From assembly GCA_018398765.1 (NCBI GenBank), contig JAHBMJ010002475.1:54949-101145 (forward strand): DNA of 46,197 nucleotides, read 5' to 3'. Under the pieces are notes generated by a model that did no database searches, was not told the origin of the DNA, and was given only the letters and a program-made list of their open reading frames with translations. This document shows positions 1 through 10,734 of this stretch, one piece after another. The number at the start of each line of letters is the position of its first letter. Within the stretch, counting starts at the first letter, position 1. The position numbers and the translations under genes were made by a program. This DNA is from Chromera velia. Lineage: Eukaryota > Sar > Chromeraceae.

Positions 1-120
1 CGGGGGCGGTCGGCTAGATTGAAAAACTTCTGTGTGGGTGTCACCCAGATGAAGGAATGGATGCTCGACCGGTCTTCACACACAGGTTTCTCTCTGGTTT
101 TGTGGGTTGGTTGAAACAAA

Positions 121-195
121 CAAAGAAAGAAAGAAAAGAAAGAAAGAAAGAAAGAAAGAAAGGAAAGAAAAGAAAGAAAAGAAAGAAAAGGGACC
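121..195. repeat. AAAG/GAAA microsatellite
   Basis: Purine-rich run of AAAG and GAAA units lying upstream of the first recognised exon, presumably within an intron. Open frames across it are low complexity and are not genes. I saw no Walker A (P-loop) exon in bases 1-1343, so the missing N-terminal half of the Lon-like gene lies outside the window. Confidence 0.8.
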
Positions 196-419
196 AACCG
201 GGCGGACGCCTTGAGGTGAAGAGAGGGCCTGGCTGCCTGACCTGGAAGGAAGGCAGTTACCGCGTCTTCATCAAGGTGGCTATCCTTCCTTCCTCTCTTC
301 ATGTCGGAGCGGGCTCATGCGCGTGCTCATCCTTCGCGGTTATCATATGAACCTTACATGCATGCATGTGAATCGATCTTTTGCTTTTCTTTTCTTCCTC
401 CTCTGCTCCTCTCGTCACG

Positions 420-1232
420 GTCTCCCCTGCCTCCTGTCGTTTCTTTCTGCTGCCCCTGCCTCCTGTCGTTTCTTCCTGTTGCCCCTGCCTCCTGTCGTTT
501 CTTTCTGTTGCCGCTGCCTCCTGTCGTTTGTTTCTGTTGCCGCTGCCTCCTGTCGTTTCTTTCTGTTGCCGCTGCCTCCTGTCGTTTCTTTCTGTTGCCG
601 CTGCTTCCTGTCGTTTGTTTCTGTTGCCGCTGCCTCCTGTCGTTTGTTTCTGTTGCCCTGCCTCCTGTCGTTTCTTTCTGTTGCCGCTGCCTCCTGTCGT
701 TTGTTTCTGCTGCCCCTGCCTCCTGTCGTTTCTTTCTGTTGCCGCTGCCTCCTGTCGTTTGTTTCTGTTGCCGCTGCCTCCTGTCGTTTGTTTCTGTTGC
801 CGCTGCCTCCTGTCGTTTGTTTCTGTTGCCCCTGCCTCCTGTCGTTTCTTTCTGTTGCCACTGCCTCCTGTCGTTTGTTTCTGTTGCCGCTGCCTCCTGT
901 CGTTTGTTTCTGTTGCCGCTGCCTCCTGTCGTTTGTTTCTGTTGCCCCTGCCTCCTGTCGTTTCTTTCTGTTGCCACTGCCTCCTGCCGTTTCTTTCTGT
1001 TGCCGCTGCCTCCTGTCGTTTGTTTCTGTTGCCGCTGCCTCCTGTCGTTTCTTTCTGTTGCCGCTGCCTCCTGTTGTTTCTTTCCGTTGCCGCTGCCTCC
1101 TGTCATTTCTTTCTGTTGCCCCTGCCTCCTGTCGTTTCTTTCTGTTACCGCTGCCTCCTGTCGTTTCTTTCTGTTGCCCCTGCCTCCTGTCGTTTGTTTC
1201 TGTTGCCGCTGCATGCCTGTTGTTTCTTTCTG
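420..1232. repeat. 29-bp minisatellite, about 28 copies
   Basis: Tandem units of 29 bp, core GCCTCCTGTCGTTTSTTTCT followed by GTTGCCSCT. Variation is mostly single bases (TTTC versus TTTG, CCGCT versus CCCCT), and one unit lacks a base near 655. Because 29 is not a multiple of three, all frames stay open and give repetitive Cys/Ser/Phe-rich or Gln/Arg/Thr-rich shadow proteins. The array sits just upstream of the acceptor of the first visible Lon-like exon, so I place it in an intron. Confidence 0.92.
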
Positions 1233-1343
1233 CTGCCGCTGCATGCATGGACGCCCAGGGGAGGACTTTCTTTCTCGCTCCTCACTTCCGTTCCGCTTCC
1301 TGTGTTTGTGTGCCTACCCGCCTGCCTGCCTGCCTCATTGCAG

Positions 1344-2546
1344 CTATGTCGGTGCTCAGTGTGGACGCATTGCCTCTGCGCTCCAAGAAGCGCGAGTGAT
1401 GAATCCCCTCCTGTATCTGGATGAACTCGACAAGGTCGGTGATGGAGTGCATTGATTGATCGGGTCGAGCGAGGGGAGTGACAAATACGGTCCGAAAAGT
1501 GTGGGCAGGTTATTTATTCCCAACCTAGCTCGCTGTGTGGACGTCGTAGAAGAAAAGTCCGTGAGTGAGAGAAACCGTGTCAGGGCATTCGCGCAGTCTA
1601 TTATTTTCTTTTTCTGTTCTGCTCCCTTCCCCTGCTTGGAATGAATCAATCTTTGGTGCATGCATGCAGGTCTCGGAGACTCATCATGGTGCGGAGATCA
1701 TTGGGGTTCTCACTCACCTGACCGATCCTGCACAGAACGCTGTCTTCGCAGACAACTACTTTGCTGGTCGGTCGGTGTTGATACTTCGTTCCGTTTTTGT
1801 TCAGGTGGGCACTGAAGAATGCAATGAAAAACAACATCAGACTTCAGAGACATAGGTTATATAGGCCTTTTGCTGTCTGTCGTCTGAGGGGCACAGATCC
1901 GTCAATGAACCCAAACGGCTCCTCCGTCTCAAGCAGTCCCAAACGCGGAGAAAATAAAACCCGGGGGGGAGTCCCTTGAGTGGTGCCACGCCTCTCCTCC
2001 CACAAACCCCATCTCTATTTCTGGCTGAAGCACCCTCCCTTCCTCCACGTGTGTGTGTGGGCATGCATCTCTCTGTGTGTGTGTGTGTGTGCGTGGTTTG
2101 CTCCCTCCTCTCCAGGTATTCCTCTTGACCTTTCTCGTTCTCTTCTCGTGTTTTCGTTCAACGACGAGGCAAAAATCAACCCGGTTCTGAGGGACAGACT
2201 GACCGTGATTCGCGTCAAAGGTCCGTCCGTAGATTGGCCGCATTGCGGGTCGATCGGCTGATCCTCCCTCCTCGCCTCTTTGTTTTCATGTTTTCTTTTG
2301 CAATCAATGTTCGTCCTGCAATTTTCCTGGAGAGAGGAACTTTGATAATCGAGCGTTTCCTGCTTGATTGTTTTCGAATATGAATGGTCTGTGTGCACTT
2401 AGCCAGACAAGCCGAGGCAGATGTAAAAGCCAAAGAAGGCTGATCCCTCCCTGTCCACATGTCGGGGGGGCATTTTAGTCTGCATGCGAAAAGAGGAGCA
2501 GGAGTTCGGGTTGAATGGATATTTGTGTTGTTGTTTCCCGGCTTCT

Positions 2547-2600
<54 letters not shown>

Positions 2601-2831
2601 GTGTGTGTGTGCGCGCGCGCGCGCTTTCCTCTGCTCTCGTGCAGGTTTCAACGTTGAGGAGAAGATTCGCATCGCGCAGGATTACCTTCTTCCCCGACTG
2701 TTGGAGAAGGTCGGACTGACAAAGGGAGACGTGATGGTGGAGGCAGACGCAGTCTCGTGGATTGTCCATCAGTTGCCCGACCAAGAGGGGGTAAGTCTGT
2801 CTGTCTGTTCGTCTGTTTGTCTAATTGTCTG

Positions 2832-2869
<38 letters not shown>

Positions 2870-2901
2870 TCGTCTGTCTGTCTGATTGTCTGTTTGTCTG
2901 G

Positions 2902-2933
<32 letters not shown>

Positions 2934-5900
2934 TCGTCTGTTTGTCTGCTTGTCTGTCTGTCTGTCTGTCTGTGACATGAGCAGTCTGTCAGTCAGTCAG
3001 GTCGTCTGAGAAGGAAGGGATGGAGGGGCCATTAATGTGCCGGCTGGTCAGAACGCATACACTCTACCTACCGGTCATTGTTGGTCTTCTTTTTTCGGGT
3101 TTCACGTTCATCTCCACGCTCCCGTCAGTTGTGTCTGTGTTCAGCTTGGGTTGGTATCCTTTTGGTTTGATTTTCCTTTTCACTTTGTTCACTTTGTTTG
3201 TTTCCCTTCTGATGTTCTCTGAAGGGGGGGTGACTTCCTGCAGGCTGCCTGCTCTTGTCTGTCTTCTCTCTCGGCTCTGGGTAGTTTTTCGTGCAGGGGT
3301 CAACTTTGCCGTCCTTCCTTTCACTCTGTTCTCAAGTGCCTCATCATGTATGTTCTCTCTCTCTCTCTCTCTCCCTCTCCCTCTCTCCCTCTCTCCCTCT
3401 CATTCTGTGCGTGTGTGGTTGCAGGTCCGCGGCCTGCTGCACGCCTTGGAGTCAGCCATCATTCAGATGAACTTCGTCAGGTCAGCTGGGGGAACTTCAA
3501 GGGTGCACGGGGAGAAGAGAAGAAAATGAAGCGCTTTGTTGGATGGATTCTGCATCGATCAGGACTGGATGAAAGACCGAGTGAACGCGATTTCATTTGC
3601 TTCTCTGTGTTTCGTTGCCAGATTTCTTTTTTGAAACTGTCTGTGCAGGAATGCAGACCGACACAGATGAGATGTATGTTTCCCAGGTGGCCTGCCAACA
3701 TGTATGTATGTCTTTGTTCTTACCTCTGGTTTGTGTGCTTCTGTATGTGTCTGTCTGGGCACGCCATGCGAGAGCGCGCAGGTTGATGCAAGAAGCTCGT
3801 GAGGAAGAAGAGAACGCAGCGGCTTCTGCGGAGAAGACAGAAGGGACCCCCGAGAGGGAGGGAGTGGCAGATGCAGAAGAGACTGACGAGAACGCGAACA
3901 AGTCCGGTGTCTCTCCTTCAGAGGGGGAAACAGGAAGGTCGGGGGAAAAGGAGGGGAATGGAGAATTGGGAGATGATGTCCGGGAAGGAAAGAGCCCTGC
4001 TGCACCGCCTCCCTCTCTGCCCGTGAGTTCCAACAAGGAGGAGGATGAAGGAAAAGAAGGAAAGGCCCCGGGGTGGGAGGGGGGAGGCTTCTCCCCCTTC
4101 CCTGCCCCTGCTGCGGCCGCAAAAGAGACAGAGGCAGCAGAGACGCCCCCCGCCGATTTGTCCCTGCGGGGGGCTCCAGCAGCCAGAGACTCTGTAGAGT
4201 TTTTTCCTGATGGTGAGGGGGGGGTTCTAAAGGAGATGAAAGAAAAAGAGAGTGTAGAAAAGGTAGAAAGAGAAAAGTCTGGTATTATTGATGCGGGAGA
4301 GAATGGAAAAGACGAAGTTGCTGCAGTCAGCGCTGGAGGAACGGAGACTGGACGGAGTCCTGCGAGGGATTCAGATAGCGGCAGAATGAGGGAGAATGAG
4401 CAGATAGAGTCCCCGAAATTGACAAAAGGGACGCAAGAGGGTTCCTCTGTGAGTCCTGCAGAAGACCCAAACGACACGACTGAGAAGGAGAAAGCAAAGA
4501 ACGAAGAAGAAAGTCCTTCCCCCCAAGACAAAAAGGATCAACCCGAAGGCTCCCCCCCCCCTCTCTCTCTCGAGCCAAGGGATGCCCTTGACGTCTCATG
4601 CGAAAAAAGAGGTGATGAAAGAGAGCAGCAAAATACAGAAGAACAGAACCGACAGAATCCTCTCCGACTCCCCCTTGAGCGACGCCCCCTTGCTAAGCTG
4701 AACGCAGCAGACGACGAAGACACCGGCGGACAGGCTTCCGAGACTCCCCGCGAAGTCTCTCCGCTCTCTCCCTTCCCCTCTGCTCCTCAAGAGAGAGGCA
4801 TTGCACTAGAAGGTCTGTCAGTGGGAGTGGCAGGAGAAGAAGCACAAGAGGGGGAGGAGTCCCCCGTGATTGTTGTTTTGGATCCTGAAGACGATCTGGT
4901 TGACGTTGAGGGGGGCGGTGAGAATACCGATGGTGATGAGAAAGAGAGGGAAAGCGAAAGAAAAAGCAGCAGCGATCCTCACTCAGCAGCAAGTCCCCAA
5001 ACACAAAGACCGGCAGGTTCTCCTTCGACGTTCGTCTCCGTTTCAAGAGCCGACGAAGAGGATCCGGATGCGTTGGCAGCTGGGGGGGCAGCAGATGCCT
5101 CCCCCTCCCCTTCCGACTCTCCCTCAGCCTCTGCCGACAGCCCGGTCGGGGGGGATCTCTGCCAACCAGTGCCCCCGACGTCATTTGTTGTCTCGGGTGA
5201 CCCTTTTTTGGCTGATTGCAGCAGTGAGAAGGAAAAAGAAAAAGAGCAGGAAAAGGAAAGAAGCGCTGTACAGGGAGATGGGGGGGGAGACGTTAAACCG
5301 GACCCCTCTGTCCGTTCGCCTCCTGTCCATCCGTCACAAGGGGTCGATTGCCTCCCGTCTGGTGTTGGTGGGGACCTTCCCCCTTCTCCTTCCTCCTCCG
5401 CTGTAGCAATGGGACCGCCCCTTCTGTCTCTGAGTGCTTCTACACTCGACAAGTCGGGGGATAGCATGGGAGTTGTGGAAGGGGGGGGAGGGGGTGCAGA
5501 AGGGAAGGCTGCGAGTACAGAAGGGCAGCCTCCTGAGAAGGGCGAGACGGTGATGGAGGGCGGGGGGAAAGAAACGGAAAAGGGACGGTCGGTTCAGATC
5601 TCTCTGAATCATCATGGGTCGGGATGTGGAGACGGAGAAGCAGAGGCGGAGGGAGGAGTGGGGGACAAGGGAAAAGGAGAGGGACAGGAAGGAGCGAAGG
5701 GAGGAGAGAAGCCGGAAGAAGGGACGGGCGAAGGGCCAGCGACGGCTGCCGCCGAGTGTGCAGCAGAAAAGGGAGGGGAAGCGGAAGACAGTGCAGATAA
5801 TTCAAAGAAGGAAGCAGAGGGGGGAGACGGGGGTGATGACGGGGGTGCAAATTCAGCTGGTGGGAAGGGAGGGAAAAGGAGACGGAGGGGGGTTGCAATG

Positions 5901-6041
5901 ATCGATCGGAAGGATGAGTTTGGAATTTCGCTTTCCTGGCCCAGAATCGTCCTTCCATTCGTCATAACCCGGGAGTGGATGGAGCGTCTGGCCACTATCG
6001 AAGAAGTCGCGGGGGGTCCTCCTCCAGGGATGTATCTTTAG
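1344..6041 (+). CDS. Lon-like AAA+ ATPase, 5' partial, six visible exons
   Basis: Exons 1344-1434, 1670-1766, 2116-2220, 2645-2790, 3425-3480 and 3782-6041. All junctions are GT-AG and phases join, giving 917 visible residues ending in TAG. Order: YVGAQCGRI and Walker B LLYLDELDK; VSETHHGAEIIGVLTHLTD; sensor-1 LLVFSFND and arginine-finger region NPVLRDRL; helical lid; sensor-2-like VRGLLHAL. These match the AAA+ module of Lon. The last exon then encodes an acidic, Ser/Pro/Glu/Gly-rich, probably disordered stretch of about 690 residues and a short ordered tail (VLPFVITREWMERL ... PPPGMYL). No S16 protease domain is visible. From memory, Lon homologues of giant viruses and some protists share the THLTD and FSFND signatures. 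Walker A lies upstream of the window. Likely an unfoldase or ATPase rather than a protease; location unknown. Confidence 0.8.
2545..2596. repeat. (CT)n microsatellite in Lon-like intron
   Basis: A CT run, followed by short GT and GC runs, just before the acceptor of the exon at 2645. It extends the polypyrimidine tract of that acceptor. Confidence 0.8.
2791..2975. repeat. (CTGT)n microsatellite in Lon-like intron
   Basis: A long run of CTGT with occasional TTGT, ATTG and TTCG variants starts directly at the GTAAGT donor of the fourth visible exon. Both strands give open low-complexity frames, which I treat as non-coding. Confidence 0.85.
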
Positions 6042-7023
6042 GAAAACCTAGTTGCTGCCCATGACCCCACTCATTCAATTCAATGCAATTAATTATAAGC
6101 CGGTGGAACCACGCTTCATACAATGTTGTACCTAGTGTTATACCTCTATAGTCATCTCCTAAGTCATGTTTTTACCTGTTTTAACATTATTTGACACGCT
6201 TTTCTGTTTTTTTGTCAATTACATGATTTAATGATTATTAGATGCTAGATTAGATGTCCTTTTCTATTCAAAAAAAAAAAAAATGATTGTATGATAGCTA
6301 GAATATAACATAGCATAGCATGAATGTTCCAGGTTTGTCCTGTGGTCCACATGCATAGATTTATAATACGGTATTAACACCAAGGTAGAATTCTTAGTTA
6401 TTTTTCATGTTTTCTAGCAATAATAAACAGTTTTTACTAGAGTTTTTGAATAACCTACGGAATAACAGATAGCGGTTTTATGTCTTTTTAGATTGTTTAT
6501 CAGACTCGGAGGTGATCATCCATTAAATATGATCGAAAATGATTGAACGTCTTGCAAGATTGAGATGTAGATCGAACTCCCATCAGTGATATTTTTTCCT
6601 GCTGAAATGCACTCAGTGCGCGCGCAAATGTGTGCGAAGATGCATCCCATAGACTGATTTTTTTTTTTCCTTTCTTAGAAAAAAAAAACGCATGCATGCA
6701 TGTATGCACACATGAAAATTAACATTATTTTTTTTGTGAATTTTCTGTTGGATTGCATTTATCAATCCGACAACACGCGTTTCAGAACGCCTTAGATCAT
6801 CAATTGAAGCTGGCTAGCTAGAAAGAAGCTTCAAAGCCGAACATATCTTAATTCACTTACTAAAGGCACGGTAAAGGACAATCTTGATTTATAAATACGT
6901 TTGACTCCTTATGATTCTTTCACCTGCAACAACCGGTTGTTGTCTTGCGGTTGTAGTCTGACGACTTCAGAATTAAAGTCTCTGTCCTCCGAGGTTCGCT
7001 AACTGAACCATAGTAGCAGGAAA
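6042..7023. other. intergenic, AT-rich
   Basis: No coding signal. It contains short A and T runs and an AATAAA-type hexamer near 6421 that could be the polyadenylation signal of the Lon-like gene, about 380 bases past its stop. The last 100 bases would hold the promoter and leader of the next gene; no TATA box is obvious. Confidence 0.5.
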
Positions 7024-7701
7024 ATGGTTCTTCCACCAAAAGGTTTCTGTTGTCTCTCAGTACTAGCTGTTTTCATCTGCACCAAGGGTGGGCAGAGGGT
7101 CACTTTGAAGTGCAGAGCCGGGTCCTTGCCGAAGGACGTTTGCATCGAAGAGATAGCCGACTTTGCGTACAACTTTGCCGGTCTTGGTTTCGGCGACATC
7201 GAAGCGGCAAAAAAGTATGTACTGAACATGTGCGAATCTGAATCCTTAGACCCCGTGGTAGTATTGAATTGGGTGGCATGCTTCAAGGAAGCCTATATGA
7301 GGTACTTTCGATTGGATAAAGGATCTCATACGATGAAAAAGCCTGTGCCCGGCCTAGGCGGTAAGGCTCGAAGGTACGTAGAACAAACCTGCGCCAACAC
7401 GTTGAAACCCAAGTCCTCTAACCCCGACTCGGCAATAGGGGTTTACTTAGAAGAGATGTACAACTTTGCGTATACCAATGCTGGTCTGGGTCTCGGCAAC
7501 ATAAAGCAGGCTAGAAAGTATGCAGAGCAGATATATCATGAATTGAAAGACCCCGTGGCAGTGTTACGTTGGGTGGCATGCTTCAAGGAAGCCCATGCGA
7601 GGTACCTTAGTTCCAAAATGCCTCAGGGTGGCACGGGAGGTGAGGCTCGAAAGCATGCAGAGAAAACGTGCGAGAGAGATCTTTCAAAACTAAAACATTA
7701 A
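7024..7701 (+). CDS. Probable secreted protein with two internal repeats
   Basis: Single-exon ORF of 225 residues starting at ATG. Residues 1-20 have a hydrophobic core (CCLSVLAVFIC) like a signal peptide. Residues 41-126 and 142-220 are two copies of one unit. Shared positions include FAYxxAGLGxGxI, ARKY or AKKY, DPVxVLxWVACFKEA and, at the unit's end, GGxARxxxExTC. WVACFKEA occurs at 83-90 and 183-190, and its DNA is identical in both copies, implying a recent duplication or gene conversion. Each unit is probably helical, and the paired cysteines fit an extracellular or lumenal protein. I do not recognise the family and assign no function. Good codon periodicity and the conserved repeat make it a credible gene. 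Confidence 0.65.
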   Translation: MVLPPKGFCCLSVLAVFICTKGGQRVTLKCRAGSLPKDVCIEEIADFAYNFAGLGFGDIEAAKKYVLNMCESESLDPVVVLNWVACFKEAYMRYFRLDKGSHTMKKPVPGLGGKARRYVEQTCANTLKPKSSNPDSAIGVYLEEMYNFAYTNAGLGLGNIKQARKYAEQIYHELKDPVAVLRWVACFKEAHARYLSSKMPQGGTGGEARKHAEKTCERDLSKLKH

Positions 7702-8490
7702 TTCTTGATCGATCGATAGATCGAATGGGGCCAAAGAGCCCCCACCCCACCCCAAGCTGTCTCCGCACATCTCTGCACACCCAGCCGGCCTCTGACCCTG
7801 AAGAACCCAAAGATCAATTTCCTTATTTTATTTCTAGCTAGAGGGAGCTTAATGTCAAAAAGATTGCTTTGAGCCTCTCCTGCAGCGCGGAGGGCTAGCA
7901 GGGCTGTCCGTTGTGCTGAATTCTTCCTAATTCAGTTCCCTTCTAAGTGAACGATCAACAGTTTCAAAAGAGTAATCAACAAAACAAACCTTGATCATGA
8001 AACAAAGCGCAACGTCCCTCCAATGGCAGAAAAAGCCGGGGTCGCCGCCCTCATAAAGCTTATCCTAGTTCTCTCGCGGCAGTGTTTCTTCCCGGCCCCT
8101 TCTGCATGGCATTATACCACAAGTTGTTTCTATTCCCAGTACTAGTGGGTCCCTGCTGTGTTCTTGGCCACCCTTCTGAAGAAATCTTCCGTGTACTCTG
8201 ATGGGCAGATCCAATGAAAAGCAGCAATAAAAGCCCCGGCCGTCAAAAGGGCTAGACCACCGCAAGATTCGATCGAATTCCTTCTCACCATTTCTTATAT
8301 TTCTCATTGCCAATGGTTCTCATTCTCTCTTAGTACCGAAAGAATCAAAAAAACATTAAAGAGACCAAGGATGAGATACACTCATTATGGTGGGTTACAT
8401 TACTTAACCATAAAATTGATATCACCGGATATCACTTAACCCAAAAAATTCATAATCTTCTTTCAAAAAACATTGTAACAAATTGAGTAC
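7702..8490. other. intergenic, no gene seen
   Basis: Starts with overlapping GATC/CGAT motifs, then mixed sequence with small ORFs on the minus strand that lack composition or similarity support. It becomes AT-rich towards the MITE at 8492. Confidence 0.4.
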
Positions 8491-8491
8491 C

Positions 8492-8723
8492 GACCTAGGC
8501 GTCGTCTAAAAAAAAAAAAAATCTCCCCAAACCCTTTACTTTTTTTCTTTTTTTTTTCTTTTTCAGTCAAACAACTGTTATTCAAGTGTTGCACAAGTGT
8601 TGCTTATGTGTTGCATAACTGTTTTTAAGTGTTGTTTAGAGTAAAAAAGTAAAAAAGAAGAAGAAAAAAAAATCTCCTTTGATCGCTTACTTTTTTTTTT
8701 TTCTTTAGCCAACGCCTAGGTAC
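8492..8723. mobile_element. MITE-like element with terminal inverted repeats
   Basis: The left end GACCTAGGCGTCGTCTAAA and the reverse complement of the right end, TACCTAGGCGTTGGCTAAA, match at 16 of 19 bases. Inside, A-runs followed by ATCTCC and CTTTACTTTTTT-like blocks occur near both ends, and the centre repeats an AAGTGTTGC-like motif. No coding capacity, about 230 bp. The target duplication is unclear; GTACC on both sides is possible. Confidence 0.55.
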
Positions 8724-8929
8724 CAACCTAATATAAATAGTTGTGGTCTAGGTATTAAATTAATTGATGTAGCTGGCCAAACTTGAAACAATTATTAATT
8801 GTATATCTTTCATACCATAAACATATAGCTGAGTATCTAAAAAAAGAAAATCAAGACAACTGTATATTGTTTTGGTTCTAGAATCTATTATAGCGCATAT
8901 ACATTTGCTTAGAGTCTTAGACATCAGAT

Positions 8930-9250
8930 TCTGCCGTATCACCGATGGTATACACAGTATGGTTAGGAGTAACGAAAGTAGGACGGTTACGGCCATCTGG
9001 TTACCAATTTTATGGTTATGGTAGTAGTGTTCCAATGGTAATGGTAGTTACTGTAGCTAAAAACAGGCAGATTTGGCCACATTCTGAGTCAAACTTAACC
9101 TACAAAACCAATTTTAGACTAGTCAACTATAAAGAATGGCAACATAAAATATGCGTATATTCAAGATATTTGATTATGAAATATCCAAATATCAGGATAT
9201 TTGAAGATATTTGAGGATATTTGTGATATTTCAAGATATTTCATAATATT
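8930..9250 (+). repeat. Dispersed repeat, copy A
   Basis: Contains ATACACAGTATGGTTAGGAG, also present as its reverse complement near 24830-24850, followed in both by imperfect GGTTACC and ATGGTTATGG-type motifs. It ends in a series of GATATTT motifs (9160-9245), as do related blocks near 11900 and 24430. Non-coding; probably a decayed non-autonomous transposon. Confidence 0.5.
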
Positions 9251-9300
9251 TCACCAAATAATTATTTCGAATAATTTGATTATCATTATTATTATCTTAT

Positions 9301-9488
9301 GTATGAGTAACTCCCCTGACACTCCAGCAAACTTGAAACGCCGCGCCGTAGGCGCGGCTAAAATAAAGTACACTTAAAATTTTTTTGTGAAAAGTGCAGA
9401 TAGTCTTGAAAAAACTGCGCCGCAGGCGCGGCTAGCATTGAAAAATCCATTTCAAGACAGACTGGAGTGCCAGGGGGGTTGTATGAGT
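9301..9488. mobile_element. MITE with 19-bp TIRs and 8-bp target duplication
   Basis: The element proper is 9309-9480 (172 bp). Its left end AACTCCCCTGACACTCCAG and inverted right end AACCCCCCTGGCACTCCAG match at 17 of 19 positions. GTATGAGT flanks it exactly on both sides (9301-9308 and 9481-9488). An 8-bp duplication is typical of hAT-type insertions. Inside are two direct copies of a palindromic motif, GCGCCGYAGGCGCGGCTA, which would form strong GC hairpins in an otherwise AT-rich sequence. No ORF, so it depends on a transposase supplied elsewhere. Confidence 0.8.
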
Positions 9489-9543
9489 CAAACCTAGGGT
9501 CAAACCTAGGGTTAGACTACGGGTCAGACCTAGGGTCAGACTG
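9489..9543. repeat. Short tandem repeat, GGGTCAAACCTA-like
   Basis: Four or five imperfect copies of an AGGGTCARACCT unit directly after the MITE target duplication. The unit resembles telomeric TTTAGGG only loosely and I do not call it telomeric. Confidence 0.55.
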
Positions 9544-10060
9544 ATATCGCGATTCATGATACCCCAGTCAGCTTCATGGCTATTTATGGCATATAGGTCG
9601 CGGGATCGACCGCGCGCCGGCCGTGGGTCCATGCATGTAATCCGCATCCCGCGTGCCGGCGCGGCCGAATTTGGCTGGGCCACATGTGGCCCACATGCAT
9701 GCAGCCCATGCATGCAGTGCATACTTTTTGGGAGACCATGGGAGACCATGCAGATGGCCTCGATCCAAATCAAGTTTTTTGCTGCGCAAAACATCGTAAA
9801 ACTGCCTCAGTAACTCTGTGTTCTTTTAGTTAGTTCTGAAGTGCTTGGAGATTTAAGTGTTTCCGTTACAGATTGGAGAGCTCCATCGCTTTTCCATGTA
9901 GTACGCTGGCCTCAGTGCAGCTGTGATTTTTCCCTCCGTCGTCTCCACTGATTTTTGAGAGTGTATCCTTGTTGTTGCTTTTCCCAGAGTTCTTCTGTCA
10001 CCCTATCAACCTGCCTTTGAGGCAAAAATGAAGGTCGCTTAGAACATTAACGCTGTGCAC
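9544..10060. other. intergenic, GC-rich palindromic patch
   Basis: 9598-9720 is GC-rich with overlapping self-complementary words (GCGCCGGCC, CCACATGTGG, CATGCATG). Short ORFs on both strands mirror each other and are by-products of these palindromes. No gene seen. Confidence 0.4.
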
Positions 10061-10071
10061 CCTGGTGTGTT

Positions 10072-10725
10072 ATGTTTGTAGAGTGCTCGTCTCTTTCGTT
10101 TCTTTTCTATGCATCCGCTATCCGTACAACGGCGAGGCAAACATTTTTCCTTGGTAAGACAGGCACTTGTGCTGATAGAAAGGAGACTCATCATCGGTCC
10201 ATAGCACAAGCAGTGAGTGTATCCCCTCCCAGCTCGACGTTTCTCTTTGTTTTCCTCTCTTTCCATCCACACAACAGCGATGCAAACATTTTTTTTCGCA
10301 AGACAGACCCTTGTGCTGACAGAAAGGAGACTTATCATCGATTCCAAAGCACGAACAGTAAGTGTATCCTCCCCCAGCTTGACGTCTCTCTGTGTTTTCC
10401 TCTCTCTCTACCCACACAACAGCGAGGCAAACATTTTCCTTCGCGAGACAGACCTTTGTGCTAATAGAAAAGAGACTTCTCAGCAGTTCCGCACCACAAG
10501 CAGTGAGTGTATCCTCTCCCAGCTCGACGTCTCTCTTTGTTTTCCTCTTTCCCTATCGACAGAACAGCAAGGCACAAACATTTTCCTTTATAAGATAGAC
10601 CCTTGTGCTAATAGAAAGGAGACTTCTCAGCAGTTTTGCAGTGTGAGCAGTGAGTGTATCCTCCCCCAGCTCGACGTCTCTTTTTCTTTTCCTCTCTCCC
10701 CATCCACACAACAACGAGGTGAGAC
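10072..10725. repeat. 145-bp tandem satellite, about 4.5 copies
   Basis: The landmark ACAACRGCGAGGCAAACATTT recurs at about 10126, 10271, 10416, 10561 and 10708, spacings of 145, 145, 145 and 147. Each unit also carries AGACAGACC, ATAGAAAGGAGACT and GTGAGTGTATCC. As 145 is not a multiple of three, the protein-like similarity shifts frame at each unit; I read it as a non-coding satellite. Confidence 0.85.
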
Positions 10726-10734
10726 AGAACTCCC

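Noticed and set aside
301-1455. Long ORFs of 277-384 residues on both strands over the 29-bp array
   Set aside because: A 29-bp period without stops keeps every frame open; the proteins are pure repeats and one ORF merely runs into the true Lon-like exon.
3593-5995. Minus-strand and alternate-frame ORFs opposite the last Lon-like exon
   Set aside because: Shadows of a biased GAG/GAA-rich coding exon; splice phase and the C-terminal motif support only the plus-strand frame.
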